From positions 52,987,899 through 53,051,898 of the forward strand of contig CP136067.1 of NCBI GenBank assembly GCA_032622095.1: a stretch of 64,000 nucleotides of DNA, given 5' to 3'. The position numbers and the translations under genes are program-made. Source of the stretch: Siphonodentalium dalli (lineage: Eukaryota; Mollusca; Scaphopoda; Gadilida; Siphonodentaliidae). Every line of letters begins with the position of its first letter. Position 1 is the first letter of the stretch. Below, one piece after another: positions 10,755 to 22,761 of this stretch. Below the pieces are notes generated by a model, which was not told the DNA's origin, did no database searches, and saw only the letters and a program-made list of their open reading frames with translations.

Positions 10755-13700
10755 CTGAAATAAAAAATGTGTAATAATATTAATAAACTACATACTACGG
10801 ATGTCAGCTGATACGGTACTATGCATGCACCACCCCCCATGCTTTAATTTCACCCCACTCATTTTCTTCCTTGCTGTGTCCCTCGAATACTAAACAATAA
10901 TAAGACGAAACCGGTTGCCGTATATAATGAGCTCTCTACCAGCAAAGATAATTGTTCAACTGCGTTATTATTTGCATGTTCTTATACTGTTTCCATTGTA
11001 TGTTATTGCATTTCTTCTAGGAATCATTGTTGGTTGAAAAGTATTTTTATTTTATATATTTTCGTTTTATGGCTAACTGAATTGCTTTATTCCCTGATCC
11101 AATTAATAACATGAATGGATATTGAGAAAATGAAATTAATACAAAAGATGGACAGAATGACGAAAAGCATTTATGTACAAACTATACAGTGACCTCCCAA
11201 ACGTCTTCATCGTCACCACCGTCACCGTCACCATCTTCATCATCATGAGAAAATCCTCAAGATCATTTAGGTAAAGTGAGAAAAGCTGGGGGGGGGGGGG
11301 GGTGATATAATCTCGCCTTGTCGAACCCCAGACAAACATGGGAAACAATGGATGTCGTATTACCCATACGAACTTTCGATTTAATGCCGAAATTGGCATA
11401 TTAGTTTTTAATTGCACGTGTAAAATCCAATATATTTGGTTTTTAATTTTAATATTTACCTTTGGATGTACAGTAATCAACACTCCCGGTTCCACAGCCC
11501 AGACATAAATGTCCGTCTGCACATTCGTCATGGCTCTGACAGATCGCTCCACCATCCTTGCTCCCTGTAGCTGTAATGTGTTTGAATGTTGTGAGAAGAT
11601 GGTGAAATAGATTCACGTCTGGTACGTGATTAACTCTTCCAGTTTTCATTTCGATTAGCAATGTGATATGATATACCTAGTTTTATGTTTATTGTTTTCA
11701 AAGCCTAATTTTAGTTAGAATTGTATGAATTGTGTGAATAGGCCACGCTCTAGAAGTGAATTTGTTTAATCTCAATATATACTGTTTTCGACCATGTGTC
11801 TGCAAATTTTGTCACGACCCCCCCCCTACCCCCTGGCTGATAAATGATAAACTGTTCGCCACTGGCAAGATGTATAACTCAACATCTAAAGATAAGTCTC
11901 GGAGATGTACACGCGAGATGGCGAGGTGCGCACACACGTGCCCCCGCCTGACGAGAGAAAGAAACAACGCCGAAATTCAACGCCACAATAGGAGATACCA
12001 GGAGAACGAGATAAGATAAAATATGACTTATGCAAATATGATTCACTGAAAATTTTGAAACTAAACGTGTGTGGCTGAAAAGACGCTTAAAAGTTTGTTG
12101 ATTTTTGTAATTAAATTTATTTGCTATATGTTTTCTAGAATCCATGCAAACAAACGACTGTGACGAACTGTGATTCTCGAAGGTTTCAAATCACCCCCGT
12201 GTACCTGGTATCACCAACCCGGAAGGTATCATCAACACCGGATTGAATGGGAAAGAAATATTCACGTATATAATATGCGAATATGTGTTTCTGATCGTAA
12301 AAGACACCAGACAAAATATTTGTGCGTCCATTTTGAGTGAGTTGTTTCAATAGTGTGTTTTCTTATTCTCTCTATAATTTTCGAGAAAATCTATTCATTG
12401 GTGTAATCGGTCAAGATTTCCATTCTATTTTTATACGTAACAGAAAAAATATATATAATTTACACTTCCTGTCGAATTTAGAAATACGTTGTAAAGCAGA
12501 CGAAAATTGGATAACAATTGAATGACAGTAACTCTATCACTCGCAGAGACTTTCACCAAGAGTCAAATGTCGGGGAGCTCAGAATGACTGGGGTGTTCAT
12601 ACAGGTCGTTCTGTCGCGCATTGATATTCGTTCACTATTATTCGGTAATTTTACCGAAAGTAAGCGACAGTGAAGTTATCATGCTTGAAAAACAAAATGA
12701 TATCTGTACTCTCTGTCTGGACACTAAATACGATATTTACGTTGCGGCAATTTTCCACTATTTAATTGGGAAGCATATAATAAATATATCGACCCATGTC
12801 TACAGTCTAACGTATACATTTGCTGCGTATATACCGTATGGCCAAGGACACTCACATACATATATTGGGTTTAAAGGGGGACTTTACCCTAAATCCTGCC
12901 ATGTTTTGGACCGTCTAATTTTATACTCAATAGAATATATGCAACAAATTAAATGAATATGAGCCACGGATGAGAGCAAACTACACTCATGTTCTCTACG
13001 ATGCCATCAACATGGTAATTATAATGAAAATTTATTTATGACTCCAGTTATAAATAAATTTTCATTATAATTACGATGTTGATTGCATCGTTCATAGAGC
13101 ACGTGAGTGTATTTTGCACTAATCCATGTCTCAAATTCATTCATTTGTTGCATATTTTCTGTTGAGTATAAAAGGAGATGGTCCCATACATTGTCAGATT
13201 TAGTTTACAGTACCCCTTTAAATTTCATCGGTATAATAATATTACCATTTCTGTATCTCTGCAAAAACAGTAACGGCAATAAGCATGCGTTCATAGCTTG
13301 ATAACTTTGTCATGAAATTCTTCGAGTTAGTATACCATGTGATAATCTACACGACACACTATACTTATGAGATGATATGTGTAACCACTATTTACCACAC
13401 GAGCAGTGAACACGTTCGGCGCTGGACCAAAATTGTCTCTTGCCGTAATGTTTTTTTTTTCAAATGAAATTTTGTTATATAATGTAAAACTAACCACAGA
13501 CACAGGTAAAATGAGCTAGTAGCTAGTAAAGCAAGCTATAGTATTACTAATAATATAACTACATTTTTTTGTTAAATGAAAATATTTTTTGTCATCCGCA
13601 AATATGTCAAGCGGCAGTGCGAACCCTGGTATGAAGTGAGATAAATGTATTTCTGTAAACTATCCTACAACTGACTGCCCGAAATTAGCCTTCATATACC

Positions 13701-16700
13701 GGGCAAAAGTCAATCGTGCGATTATTCGAGGCTCAAATAACGATACCACATTGGAAGACCCATAAGTTGTATAAGTTATACATATATTATTCAAAGGAAC
13801 TCAATACATAGCCCTTTGAGAAGAATTATATGATTATTTGCAAGGTAATTTTTATCAGCTGTGTGGACGTAGCCTCATTATATATGAAATACCTTTGCAA
13901 ATTCCTCCGAGTTTGTCATTTATGAACATATATTCGTTGTGTGAGCCCAGGCATTGGCATGTATTGTCAGATGAGCAGTTGATTCGGCGCGTAATCCCCA
14001 TGCCACCAGAGGTTCCGTATGCACAGTTCCCGCCAGTTCCGGATGGGTGTGTGTCTGTTCCACTACACGATTCACCCTTCTTCACTGCAAGTCGGATAAA
14101 CATTAGCATTAAAGTGGGTGTATCAGTTAATATATACATTTCTGAATTTGGTCGATGGTCGTTGATGTAGCTTTACTTAGTTCGATTTCTAGTCAGTGAT
14201 GCCCATAACTATTGAAATACCATATTACTTTTGGGCCAGATGCGAATTATACCTATCTTCACAACTAAATAATTAAAAGTTATAGTGTATACATTTATAT
14301 CGTGATGGTCTTTAAATCTACTTTAAATTTGTGAGAATGATTAAAGATGCAATATCCGAATTAACGTTCCAAAATTATTATTTGTTTTCGTTGGGGGGGG
14401 GGGGGTATATGTTTCGAGTCTTCGGAACCTCCCATCATGCTCAGAGTGATCAGATATCGATTTTTGAAATCTATTATTTTTCACCGCCTGTAATTTTTGG
14501 CGGCCTGGATAAAATTCGACGAGAAGACGGTCTTGGACCAAATTGCGAATGAAGATGATGGATAACTCTAAAATCAAGTGGCTTTGTATTAGATATTTGA
14601 CAATCGGGCCAAATTTCGTTCAGCAAAATGTTGACAACTAACAGGTTTTAAGCAATTACATACTATAGATGACACATGTTTTTCACGAACATATTTTTAT
14701 CAGTATAAATACTGATATAAAATAAAAATCTCGGGGAGAGCTTTCCGATGAAAGGCAACAAGCCATATTTCCGACTAAATCCTGAAAAGTTACCCATAAT
14801 TCTGCTGTGTTTAAGGAGTCGATTACTTTGGGCATTACTGTATCAGTATTTCGTGTATGTGACAACCTATATTATACTTTCCTCCAAATTACGTAGACAT
14901 AATTTAGAAACTCGAATGAGCCATGTCCGTTTAAATACGAGTAAGGTATTCATTAACCTTTGGCTGGAGATTCCTGAAATTTGGCGAAAACCCTTTGCAA
15001 TGCATTCTCTTATATATGCGGGTCTCCCATAGAGAATACATTGGCCTAACAATATTGACCTTAACCTTGTAAGAGAATGCACTGGCACGGGATATTTAAT
15101 GCTTCATCAGCGCAGCTCCCGTCATGAATGGGTTAAAGAAAGAGTTAATTGTGACACAATTTTTGGAAGCTGGAAATTCAAACCATATTTAGTGTGTATA
15201 TTCTCACGTTTGAGCCTGAAATTGCAGCCAGTCCCTGACGCGACGAAATCGGTGTCTCCACATTGGCACGTTCCACCACTGCAAGCCGGGCTCACCTCCT
15301 GTCCTGTAATCTCGTCGTGTCCAGAAGATGCTGTTTGAATTATATCAGAGGCAGATGTAATACTAATTTCCTTGTCACATTTTCATTGTGAGTATGGAGT
15401 ATGGAGTATGGAGTATCGAGTATGGAGTATGGAGTATGGAGTATGGAGTTCATTTTGATGATCATATGGAAATGCCAATTTGAGAATTAGCTATATATAA
15501 TTACAGAGATATCACTGTCCATGTAATGTATCGGTGGTATAAGTAAAGCGAAAAGTGTTGTCTTCGTATCTTTTCCAAGAGTTATCTATCCTTGAAACGC
15601 GTCAACCAACCTATGAGTTAACCATCTGCGCCGTTCAGCAAGCGTTTTATTTAATAGTTCCCATTATTTTTGCATACTTAAACAATACAAATAAGAACGA
15701 TGAGATAGGACTACAAGGAATAAACATATTTACAGTTAAACAAAATGCGCCGGAAAGGGGCAGCCGGTTATCTTGTATGTTAGCGTATTTCCAGAACCTA
15801 TGAAGACAACACCTTCAGCATAAGTAAATTGTAGTATTAGAGTTGAACATGGTCCCCTGTGACGAATCACTTAACACTTGCCAGGAAAATGTGTCAGGGA
15901 TTTAACATATATATAGCCAAAAAGACTGTTTCTGAGACATGATGTAGTACCGGTATAGCTATACATGTACCTACCAAGGCATGTTTCGGTTGTGCACGCC
16001 TCTCCAATCTTCTTATAGCTTGTTCCCGCGCATATGTTAACTTGCCATGTTAACCCAGACGGGCATTCGCATAAGTCGGTATTCGCATTGCAGATCAGTC
16101 CGGCGAATGTTATACACTCCTGTGTGTGGGCGCATTCTTTCCCATATGTCTGCCATTTTTCTTCAATGAGATCAAAATCGTTATGATACGATGCATATTA
16201 AAGGGACTCGGTGCCTTCGCAGTGGCTTCATGCGAAAGGCACAAAAGTCCGTAAAATAACAGACTATCATCAACAATTACATAAACACGAAATGTGCCCC
16301 AACGACCCCAGGGTCGAATCCGCTAGTAACCCACACACAAACACACCACTATGTTCGTTTCTTAAATTTATATAGCTTCATTATGAGTTATTCCCATAAC
16401 AAACCTGAGTGTATTCGAATTTATTTTCAAAAAATCTGCCGATAAGTTGAGACTAGCCCACGCAGCACATTCAGGCAGCCAAATATAAGATTTCCAAGCA
16501 CTTAGTAACGATAATGTCAGATTTGACACAAAATCAGTCAGAATTTCTCTAGCCACTGTTTGGCCGATTATATCAAATTTTATTCTCGTTATACATATAT
16601 GTGCCATAGGTATTAGGATATAACATTGTGCACAGAAATAAAGTTTTATGAATAATAACGTAACCTAAATATGTAAATATTTATTTTTAAGAAATGAATG

Positions 16701-19700
16701 TAATGGGTGTGTGTTATTTGTGGGATACAGCACTGTTGTTCGTGGTACGCATTGTGTGAACCACGAAGCTGAGTGTATTCGAATTTATTTTCACAAAATC
16801 TGCCGAAAATTTGAGAATAGCCCACGCAGCACTTTCATACAGCCAAATATAAGATTTCAAAGCACTTAGCAACAATAATGTGATTTATATAAATAACTGA
16901 CTTCAGATGCAATTCGGCTGAAATATGAAACACGCCCAATTATTCTGCTGACCGCTTTTAGTGATTAGGTCAGATTACGTCAACAATTTGTGACGTCGTG
17001 TTACAGTCTGTGTGTTATTTAGGAGATAAACATACCATGTTGAGTTGTACATTATGGGATTCGAGCATGTAAACAGTTAAGCCGGCGAGTTCACAAACTG
17101 TTTTCATGCTCGAATCCCAGAATGTACAACGAAACAGGGTACGTTTATCTCCATTGTAATTCAATCTAGCAAGGAATTTGCACACAAAAAACTGTATAAA
17201 AAGTATCATTTAGTCATTTTCATGACACGAATCGAGACTTTCATTTCGCCGTTGTCACCGTGCACAAATCATTGTGCGTTACTCGGAACACTGCTCCGTA
17301 ACCATTTCCTGTGGGCGGGTTGGCTCGTTTCGCTACTCCGTTCTGCGCCGATGAAATTGTACCGTGGCACATTCAGATTTGATGCACGCTGAAGCGGCCG
17401 ATGAACGGTATCTATAGACAACAACGCGCGGGTGTGCTCGTTTCGCTACTCGTTCTGTGCCGATGAAATTTGACCGTGCTACATTCAGATTTGATGCACG
17501 CTGAAGCGGCCGATGTCGGTGAATCGAAAACGAAAGTTAGCCGCTCTCGGCCAATCAGAATGCTTGTTTTTAGTGACAAATACTCAATTGAATTACAATG
17601 TAGTATTAATCGGGTCACCACTATGTGGTTGACAATTCACCGAACAGGATTTAATGTAACACAGACGGGCTTTGTAAATATCATGGCATGAATCTCTATA
17701 CTCTGGCTACGGTCGTTGATATCATATTCCAACACCCCAATACCTAATTTTTAATAAGCATAAAAACATAACAAAACGTACTAAGTCCTAATTAGGAGAT
17801 ACTAAGTCCTAATTAGGATATACTATATCCTAATTAGGAGATAGTATTTTTTGTTAGGTGGCACTAATACGCTTCCATGGAATATGATACCTACTGATGA
17901 AGACAGAACATAGATTCGTGGGATGGAATGTAACATATTCTGCTTACTTCTGCATTTCCCACTCGCAGTGGTGAATGTAGCGTCAGGACATGAGCAGTCC
18001 CCTATTTTGCATCCGGGAGTCCGCTTTAAGCAAACCTCACCCAGTGTCCTATCACAATCATGGTTGTCTAGACACTGATTACCATGTCCACGAACTGATG
18101 AAAAATAAAAACACATTATTAGATTAGATTATACATTACATATGTTCACAATAACAACCTCCCTTCTTCATTCTCTGGACGCACCCACTGCAACATTAAT
18201 CCTTTCTTTACTGATTATATTATCCCATTAACAGTTATACGTTCGAATGGAATCGGGAGAGTTTAAACATATTTTATTTGCTCAATGAATAATATAAACA
18301 TATTCAAGGGCAAAAGGGATTGGATGACAAGTGCTGTCACTTACAATAACATTCTCTCCCCATTACCAAAACACTGAATATAAACAAATCAAACGTTAAC
18401 AAGGACAAGGACATTATGTTATGACAATATAACTATGTTCAAGGACATGATGTTATGACAATATAACTATGTTCAAGTAATGACAACTAACAGTAGAATT
18501 GTTTGGATTGTTTCATATGTTATGTATAAGAGTAAGAAGAGTGATACAAAAAAACGCACGATAGAGTGACTGAAATTAAGCAAACGGTAGAGATTGATAG
18601 AGAGAGGGAGAGAGGGGGAGAGTGTGTGTAAGAGAGAGAGAGGATGAAGAAATGGGGAGATATAAAGGTATTGCACGTGCATGGTGTCGACAGCTTTACT
18701 GGGTTCGATATATATATAACATCAAGGGCGAAATATCACCAATTGTTAATTCAATTGTTTCTTCAGTTCGCACTACACATTTCAGACGTCGAGATCAAAA
18801 CGTTTTCTTTAATGCACCGATGCGCGTAATTAAAGATTACAGTATTCATATCGTCCCTTATATATATGGGTATCTTATATCTGGAGAGGTGTTTACGAAA
18901 TGTAAGCAGACGACAGAGAGACGAACATATATTACAACTACATAAGGATTCATATTTATTCAAGTTTGTGGTAAATGTTCAGATATAAGTCCAACAAACG
19001 TCACATTACCGTTTGATGAACTTATAATCAAATCAATTATAGAACAAAAGGGTTAACCGAATGATTTTTGACATTCTGATTGATGAACGTTTTCGATAGA
19101 GCGTCCCCACAAAGGAGGGCGTCACCCATACACCCTGAATCGTGAATACCAGTCGACATAATTCTGCGTACCCGTTAAGACAAAACGAAGTAAAGACATA
19201 TATAGTAACTAGAAGGTGACCCGACTTCGTCCGGGCTATTCAAAAACCAAATTTCAAGTCGATTGCTCCACCCGTTACCGAGATCTGGTCTGCGCATGCG
19301 CGAAGCTGGCGTCGCACGGGCTCGGCGACCCGATAAAATTCGTATCCGGGGCAAGATACATTCACATACCAAATTTCAAGTCGATAGCTCCACCCGTTTT
19401 CGAGATATATAGCCCAATGGCATTTGCGGATACCTCGGCCGGTGATGAGTTAACGCGACATCGGCCAGTTAAGAGTTAACGCGATCACGTCACGATATGT
19501 TGATGGCGTAATATATTTACGCAATGATTTTCGATGAGCGAAGCATGGTCCTGCGTTCTTCCCGATAATTAAGGTAGAAACTTTAAACGTACACAGGCGT
19601 GTGATACATCATTGGAAAGATGAAGCGCCACAGATTCTAACCGTGCAAATTATATGACTGGCAATTTATTATTCGCGCTATATCGAATCGATTTGTGAGC

Positions 19701-20668
19701 ACCGAACTGAAATATATTAGCGCAAAACGGCGTAAAAACAGATTTGACCTCGGCACGTGAAAAGTTGACCTCGGATCTGAAAATCAATAGGCCTATGTTA
19801 CTCCTGACCCGAAAATACCCCCACATACCAAGTTTCATCGAAATCGGCTGGGCCATTTTAACGGGATAATGGTAAACTCTTTGGGAAAGTAATAACCATA
19901 CAGTAAGAGGAGTGAGACTGAATTGCATCAAAATATGTCATCTGAGTCGGGGGGGGGGGGGGGGGTTGTCATCCCGACACCTGCTTACCATCGTGGTACT
20001 ATACCAGAGTAGCATTATGTATATATCAGTAACGCAGTAATTCTGGGATTGTTGACAGCACGGTGTATGTGTTACAAGATATTATATTGACATATAATTG
20101 GTGAAAGTGTTGACTTTTCTTGAAATTGGCTTGTGGCAATCACAAGTAGTGCATGGTGCATTCTATGACTAAATTTTATGTGTCTAACTTTGGATTTTGA
20201 TGCTGAGTAAAACACTTGTATTGCGGCTGATGGACCACCCACAACCCCCGACCAACGTGTCAAAAATTTTACCCGCCGTGTCTGGTTTAAGAAATAATCC
20301 AGTACTCAAAATTTAATTAATTTGGTACCCTAAATTCAATGTATACCAGTGTACTGTTGAGTCTTGAATATTATACATTAAACCCATTTACCGCGGTTAC
20401 CAATTAACGGAGAGTGAAACCTGCATACCACGTAAAACTCACAAATCCCGTGTGCCCAAAATGGGAGTGCTACCCTTGCAAAACACATGAGAAATATCTT
20501 AAGCCACACTAGTAAACTGGCAACATTTTCAGACTCGCTTGCTAAGATTGGGATATAGCCACGACAAATTTATATTACATTATTAATCAAATCATGGAAT
20601 TTGAAGAAATATAGAATGTTCCACTTACCCCTTGCCACGAATAATATTGCCAACAACCACGTTGATAG
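10675..20668 (-). CDS. Cysteine-rich, probably secreted modular protein (spliced, 5' partial)
   Basis: Seven exons were assembled from splice sites: 20629-20668, 17948-18094, 15975-16160, 15208-15330, 13893-14084, 11460-11564 and 10675-10754. Together they give 873 nt (290 codons plus stop). Exon phases agree at every junction; all introns after the first recovered exon are phase 1, the pattern of extracellular modules spread by exon shuffling. The first recovered exon encodes a hydrophobic run (STWLLAILFVARG), read as a signal peptide core; the exon with the start codon was not found. The five middle exons carry about 30 cysteines in spacings reminiscent of EB, EGF-like or dickkopf-type cysteine modules. 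The last exon ends in a hydrophobic segment (TFIVVTIAIVTW). No catalytic motif is visible. Function is unknown: a matrix, mucus, immune or receptor-like role would fit. Introns hold several MITEs. No homologue could be named from sequence alone. Confidence 0.75.
11460..11564 (-). CDS. Cys-rich gene, module exon 6
   Basis: The exon is bounded by CAG at 11565-11567 and the donor GTAAAT at 11454-11459. It is 105 nt, phase 1 to phase 1. It encodes five cysteines in the pattern ICQSHDECADGHLCLGCG...DYC, resembling the C-x5-C-x5-C spacing of dickkopf/EB-like modules. Skipping this exon would leave the frame intact. Confidence 0.75.
12871..13221. mobile_element. Palindromic TTAA MITE, family T2, copy 1
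   Basis: TTAA at 12871-12874 and 13218-13221 flanks an element that folds back on itself almost end to end. The left end AGGGGGACTTTACCCTAAAT mirrors the right end, and the apex lies near 13035-13055 around TTTATTTATGACTCC. It is homologous along its whole length to 30371-30717. It lies in an intron of the Cys-rich gene. Confidence 0.75.
13411..13629. mobile_element. Short hAT-like relic with CGTTCGGCGCTGG ends
   Basis: The left end CACGTTCGGCGCTGG and right end CGGCAGTGCGAACCCTG are inverted and resemble the terminal motif of the element at 3121-4101. The interior is 219 bp of AT-rich non-coding DNA. No clean target duplication was seen. Confidence 0.45.
13893..14084 (-). CDS. Cys-rich gene, module exon 5
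   Basis: Acceptor CGACTTGCAG precedes 14084 and donor GTATTT is at 13887-13892. The exon is 192 nt, phase 1 to 1. It encodes six cysteines (GESC, GGNC, RINC, NTCQC, GGIC) with glycine- and threonine-rich spacers. The C-x5-TC-x-C core resembles the middle of EB/EGF-like modules. Confidence 0.75.
14335..14660 (+). repeat. Dispersed repeat with internal G tract, family R1, copy 1
   Basis: Homologous to 23576-24033 and 54789-55222. Shared landmarks in order are the GATGCA/ATTATCCGAATTAAC start, a TTTCTTTGG-like word, a G tract (13 G here, 14393-14405), TCGAGTCNNNGGAACC, TGATCAGATATCGA, ATCTATTATTTTTCACC, GAAGATGATGGATAACTC and AAATTTCGTT. There is no coding potential beyond chance. It may be a SINE or a MITE; its termini were not resolved. 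Confidence 0.65.
14953..15136. mobile_element. TTAA MITE family T1, copy B (deleted)
   Basis: TTAA at 14953-14956 and 15133-15136 flanks ends similar to copy A (CCTTTGGCTGGAGATTCC and GCTCCCGTCATGAATGGG). The double palindrome is reduced to one imperfect hairpin (about 15000-15048), and the AT-rich centre is mostly lost, leaving 184 bp. It lies 72 nt from exon 4 of the Cys-rich gene. Confidence 0.7.
15208..15330 (-). CDS. Cys-rich gene, module exon 4
   Basis: Acceptor AATTCAAACAG precedes 15330 and donor GTGAGA is at 15202-15207. The exon is 123 nt, phase 1 to 1. It has four cysteines (PACSGGTCQCGD...SGTGC) after a polar N-terminal part. It is shorter than a full module and probably completes the disulfide unit begun at the end of exon 3. 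Confidence 0.75.
15389..15449 (+). repeat. 7-bp microsatellite (GAGTATG)n
   Basis: About eight tandem copies of GAGTATG with one variant (GAGTATC). The array lies between exons 3 and 4 of the Cys-rich gene. Confidence 0.9.
15975..16160 (-). CDS. Cys-rich gene, module exon 3
   Basis: Donor GTAGGT at 15969-15974 gives an end in phase 1. The start at 16160 (acceptor CTCATTGAAG) was chosen because it keeps frame with exon 2. A nearer, better-looking acceptor (ATGGCAG before ACATATGGG) would shift the frame. The 186-nt exon encodes eight cysteines: KEC, QEC, LIC, DLCEC, NIC, EAC, ETC. The order C-x5-C-x7-C-x6-C-x-C-x(n)-C is strongly EB/EGF-like. Confidence 0.7.
16406..16519 (+). repeat. 113-bp duplicated unit (with 16770-16882)
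   Basis: The segment starting GAGTGTATTCGAATTTATTT is repeated 364 bp downstream with roughly 10 percent differences. The intervening 250 bp is unrelated. It lies in an intron of the Cys-rich gene. Confidence 0.75.
17043..17132. repeat. Perfect-stem hairpin of about 26 bp
   Basis: GTTGTACATTATGGGATTCG...CATG pairs with CATGCTCGAATCCCAGAATG...TACAAC across a loop of about 37 nt with one mismatch. The loop ends also pair (AAACAGT/ACTGTTT). It may be a small fold-back element or a transcribed hairpin within the intron. Confidence 0.65.
17327..17515 (+). repeat. Tandem duplication of an 80-bp unit, offset about 111 bp
   Basis: CTCGTTTCGCTACTC...GATGCACGCTGAAGCGGCCG occurs twice, at about 17327-17401 and 17438-17513, with small indels. 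The unit is less AT-rich than its surroundings. Confidence 0.65.
17768..17843 (+). repeat. Minisatellite of TCCTAATTAGGA palindromes
   Basis: Three tandem units of about 25 bp, each centred on the 12-bp palindrome TCCTAATTAGGA. Confidence 0.8.
17948..18094 (-). CDS. Cys-rich gene, module exon 2
   Basis: Acceptor TTTTTCATCAG precedes 18094 and donor GTAAGC is at 17942-17947. The exon is 147 nt, phase 1 to 1. It encodes seven cysteines: GNQC, HDC, EVC, PGC, GDCSC, GKC. The dense C-x-C near the end and the spacing are typical of EB-like modules. Confidence 0.75.
18408..18477 (+). repeat. Tandem duplication (34-bp unit)
   Basis: GTTATGACAATATAACTATG and its flanks occur twice in tandem. Confidence 0.75.
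18590..18655 (+). repeat. Purine-rich (AG) low-complexity tract
   Basis: Interrupted GA/GAG repeats with one GTGTGTGT interruption. It lies in an intron of the Cys-rich gene. Confidence 0.8.
19205..19412 (+). repeat. Degenerate dispersed repeat, two half copies
   Basis: ACCAAATTTCAAGTCGATNG followed by CTCCACCCGTT(A/T)(C/T)CGAGAT occurs twice (about 19248 and 19366). This motif looks like the tail of a widespread invertebrate dispersed repeat. It is not coding. Confidence 0.45.
19949..19965 (+). repeat. Poly-G tract (17 nt)
   Basis: An uninterrupted G run following TCTGAGTC. It is one of seven plus-strand G runs of 13-22 nt in the window. Confidence 0.95.
20629..20668 (-). CDS. Cys-rich gene, first recovered exon (signal peptide core)
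   Basis: A 40-nt exon between acceptor TGTATTTCCAG and donor GTAAGT (20623-20628). It starts in phase 0 and ends in phase 1, matching exon 2. It encodes LSTWLLAILFVARG, a hydrophobic stretch typical of a signal peptide core. The upstream sequence in frame reaches a stop without a methionine, so a further 5' exon is needed. Confidence 0.55.
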
Positions 20669-21019
20669 CTGGAAATACACAAATAGTAAAGATGTAACGA
20701 ATTAATTGTTGCCTTAAACGCAACAGAAATTCGTGAACTATATAAAATTCACCATACCTTTAATGCACGAATGGTTTTGTCAACACATCCGCCTTTTGGC
20801 AGCTGACAATTCGTGTCTATATAAACTTCTTCTCCCCTATAAAGGTTTCTCCAGATATACGTATAATTATCTGAAAAATTGTAACCGATCTAATAGTAGT
20901 CACACGTTCGCTGAGTTTGGTCAACGTCGCATTGTTTTGCGCATATTACGTTACTGAGAATCTCCAAAATGTGCATCAAGTTACCCAATACGGGATTTTA
21001 AATTAGTCTTCTTCCCAGG

Positions 21020-21700
21020 TAACCTAACGCACGTTTTGGCGATCGTTATGTCATTCAGGATCTAGACAACGTGCGTTATTATAGCAACCCATGATCTCCA
21101 AAACGTGCGTTATTATAGCTACACATGATCTCCAAAACGTGCGTTATTATAGCTACCCATGATCTCCAAAACGTGCGTTAGGTTACCGGGGATATAAATA
21201 AGACGTGACTTACATTACCAATGATCTCCAAAAACGTGCGTACGGCTATGTTTTGGAGATCATGTATAACATACAACGCACGTTTTGGAGATCACGGATT
21301 ATTTAACTCACGCTTTGGAGATCACGGATAATTTAACGCACGCTTTGGAAATCACGTATAGCATATAACGCACATTTTTGGAGATCTCACGGGTAACCTA
21401 TAACGTGAGTTTTAGAGATCACGTATAACATATAACGCACGCTTTGGAGATCACGGATAATTTAACGCACATTTTGGAGATCACGGATAATTTATTCACG
21501 ATTTGGAGATCACGGATAATTTATTCACGATTTGGAGATCACGGATAATTTATTCACGATTTGGAGATCACGGATAATTTATTCACGATTTGGAGATCAC
21601 GTATAACGCGCGTTTCGGGGAGCACGTGTTATATATACCTCATATTGTTTTGGATATCCCGGGAATCATAACGCCCGTTATTGGAGATCCCGGATAAAAA
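21020..21700. repeat. Minisatellite that switches orientation
   Basis: From about 21020 to 21240, units of the type GATCTCCAAAACGTGCGTTA run forward. From about 21245 to 21690 the complementary unit (AACGCACGTTTTGGAGATCA) runs on, decaying to five near-identical copies of TTCACGATTTGGAGATCACG at about 21484-21600. The two halves can pair, so the array is a large imperfect palindrome. Confidence 0.85.
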
Positions 21701-22761
21701 AAATTCAACAGTGAAAATTCCATGCCTGAAATTGTTCTGATAGTTTGATTTTCCAACCGATATTTAATGTGGAATATGTTGTTTTCCGACAAAATGTCGA
21801 GTATTTAACTACTTTAGGGTAAAGTTTTCATACTTAAAGGCACGTGAGGCCTTAGTTGTCGAAAATATTCATATTTGTTCCAATCACCGTAAACAGAAAA
21901 GCATTAAAACGCATACAGTTTCGTTCATATATACCATGACCATATAGCATGACCATCACGTAAACAGCATGTTATCATAAAGATTTACTATATTTTACCT
22001 AAGCAAGAGCATGATTGTGTTACATAAGACAGCACAATGCTGCTGGCTAATCACACACAAATGGCATAAACGCTCTTTATTCGTTCCATATCAGGAATTC
22101 ACCAACAAAGAACGCTCTTTATGTTTACCATCATAATATAAACAAACACCAGAAAAGTAACTTTTTATGCTTTTGTTTACATAACAATGGTCAAATATAT
22201 GACAATAACATACTGTTTATGCGATATTTCTTATTTGTATACGGACAAAGTCTGTCTACATTTTGTTGTTCTTTCTGTTTGTGGCGGTTTTTGACGGGTG
22301 GAAATATTTTCACAGGATACCCACCGCCAAGGCCAACCGTACCTTTAAATAAAAGGTTTTTGGACCGTCCGAAAAAATTACGACTACAAACAGCTATTCG
22401 TATTAGTACCTCTCGTCGTTCATTGTGTGAAAGGTGTCTAATATTAAAAATGTTACCGTCTTGTAAATTACACACGTTGGAGTTTTATAGTATTGGCCCC
22501 AGTGAGTCTTACGCAGGAAAAGGGAATATATCTCCAGATTCAGATTGTTTATTAACATAAACACTCTCAAGGAGCAGTATGTACAATGGGCATAGTATGT
22601 AACACATATAACATGTGGATGGTACATGGATATATGTATATAGCATCAACAGAAACAAAAATTAAAATGTTTGCATGAGGCGTACACGCATTGAATCCAT
22701 AATGTTTTCTATTACGTTCGTGTCTTTGTATTTATATATAGTTCTTCGGTTCTGGAGGAAA

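Noticed and set aside
12621-12956. 111-codon plus-strand frame
   Set aside because: Its end lies in a palindromic MITE and there is no family resemblance or splice support.
16300-16325. GGGTCGAATCC, a B-box-like motif suggesting a tRNA
   Set aside because: No A box or cloverleaf at the right distance upstream.
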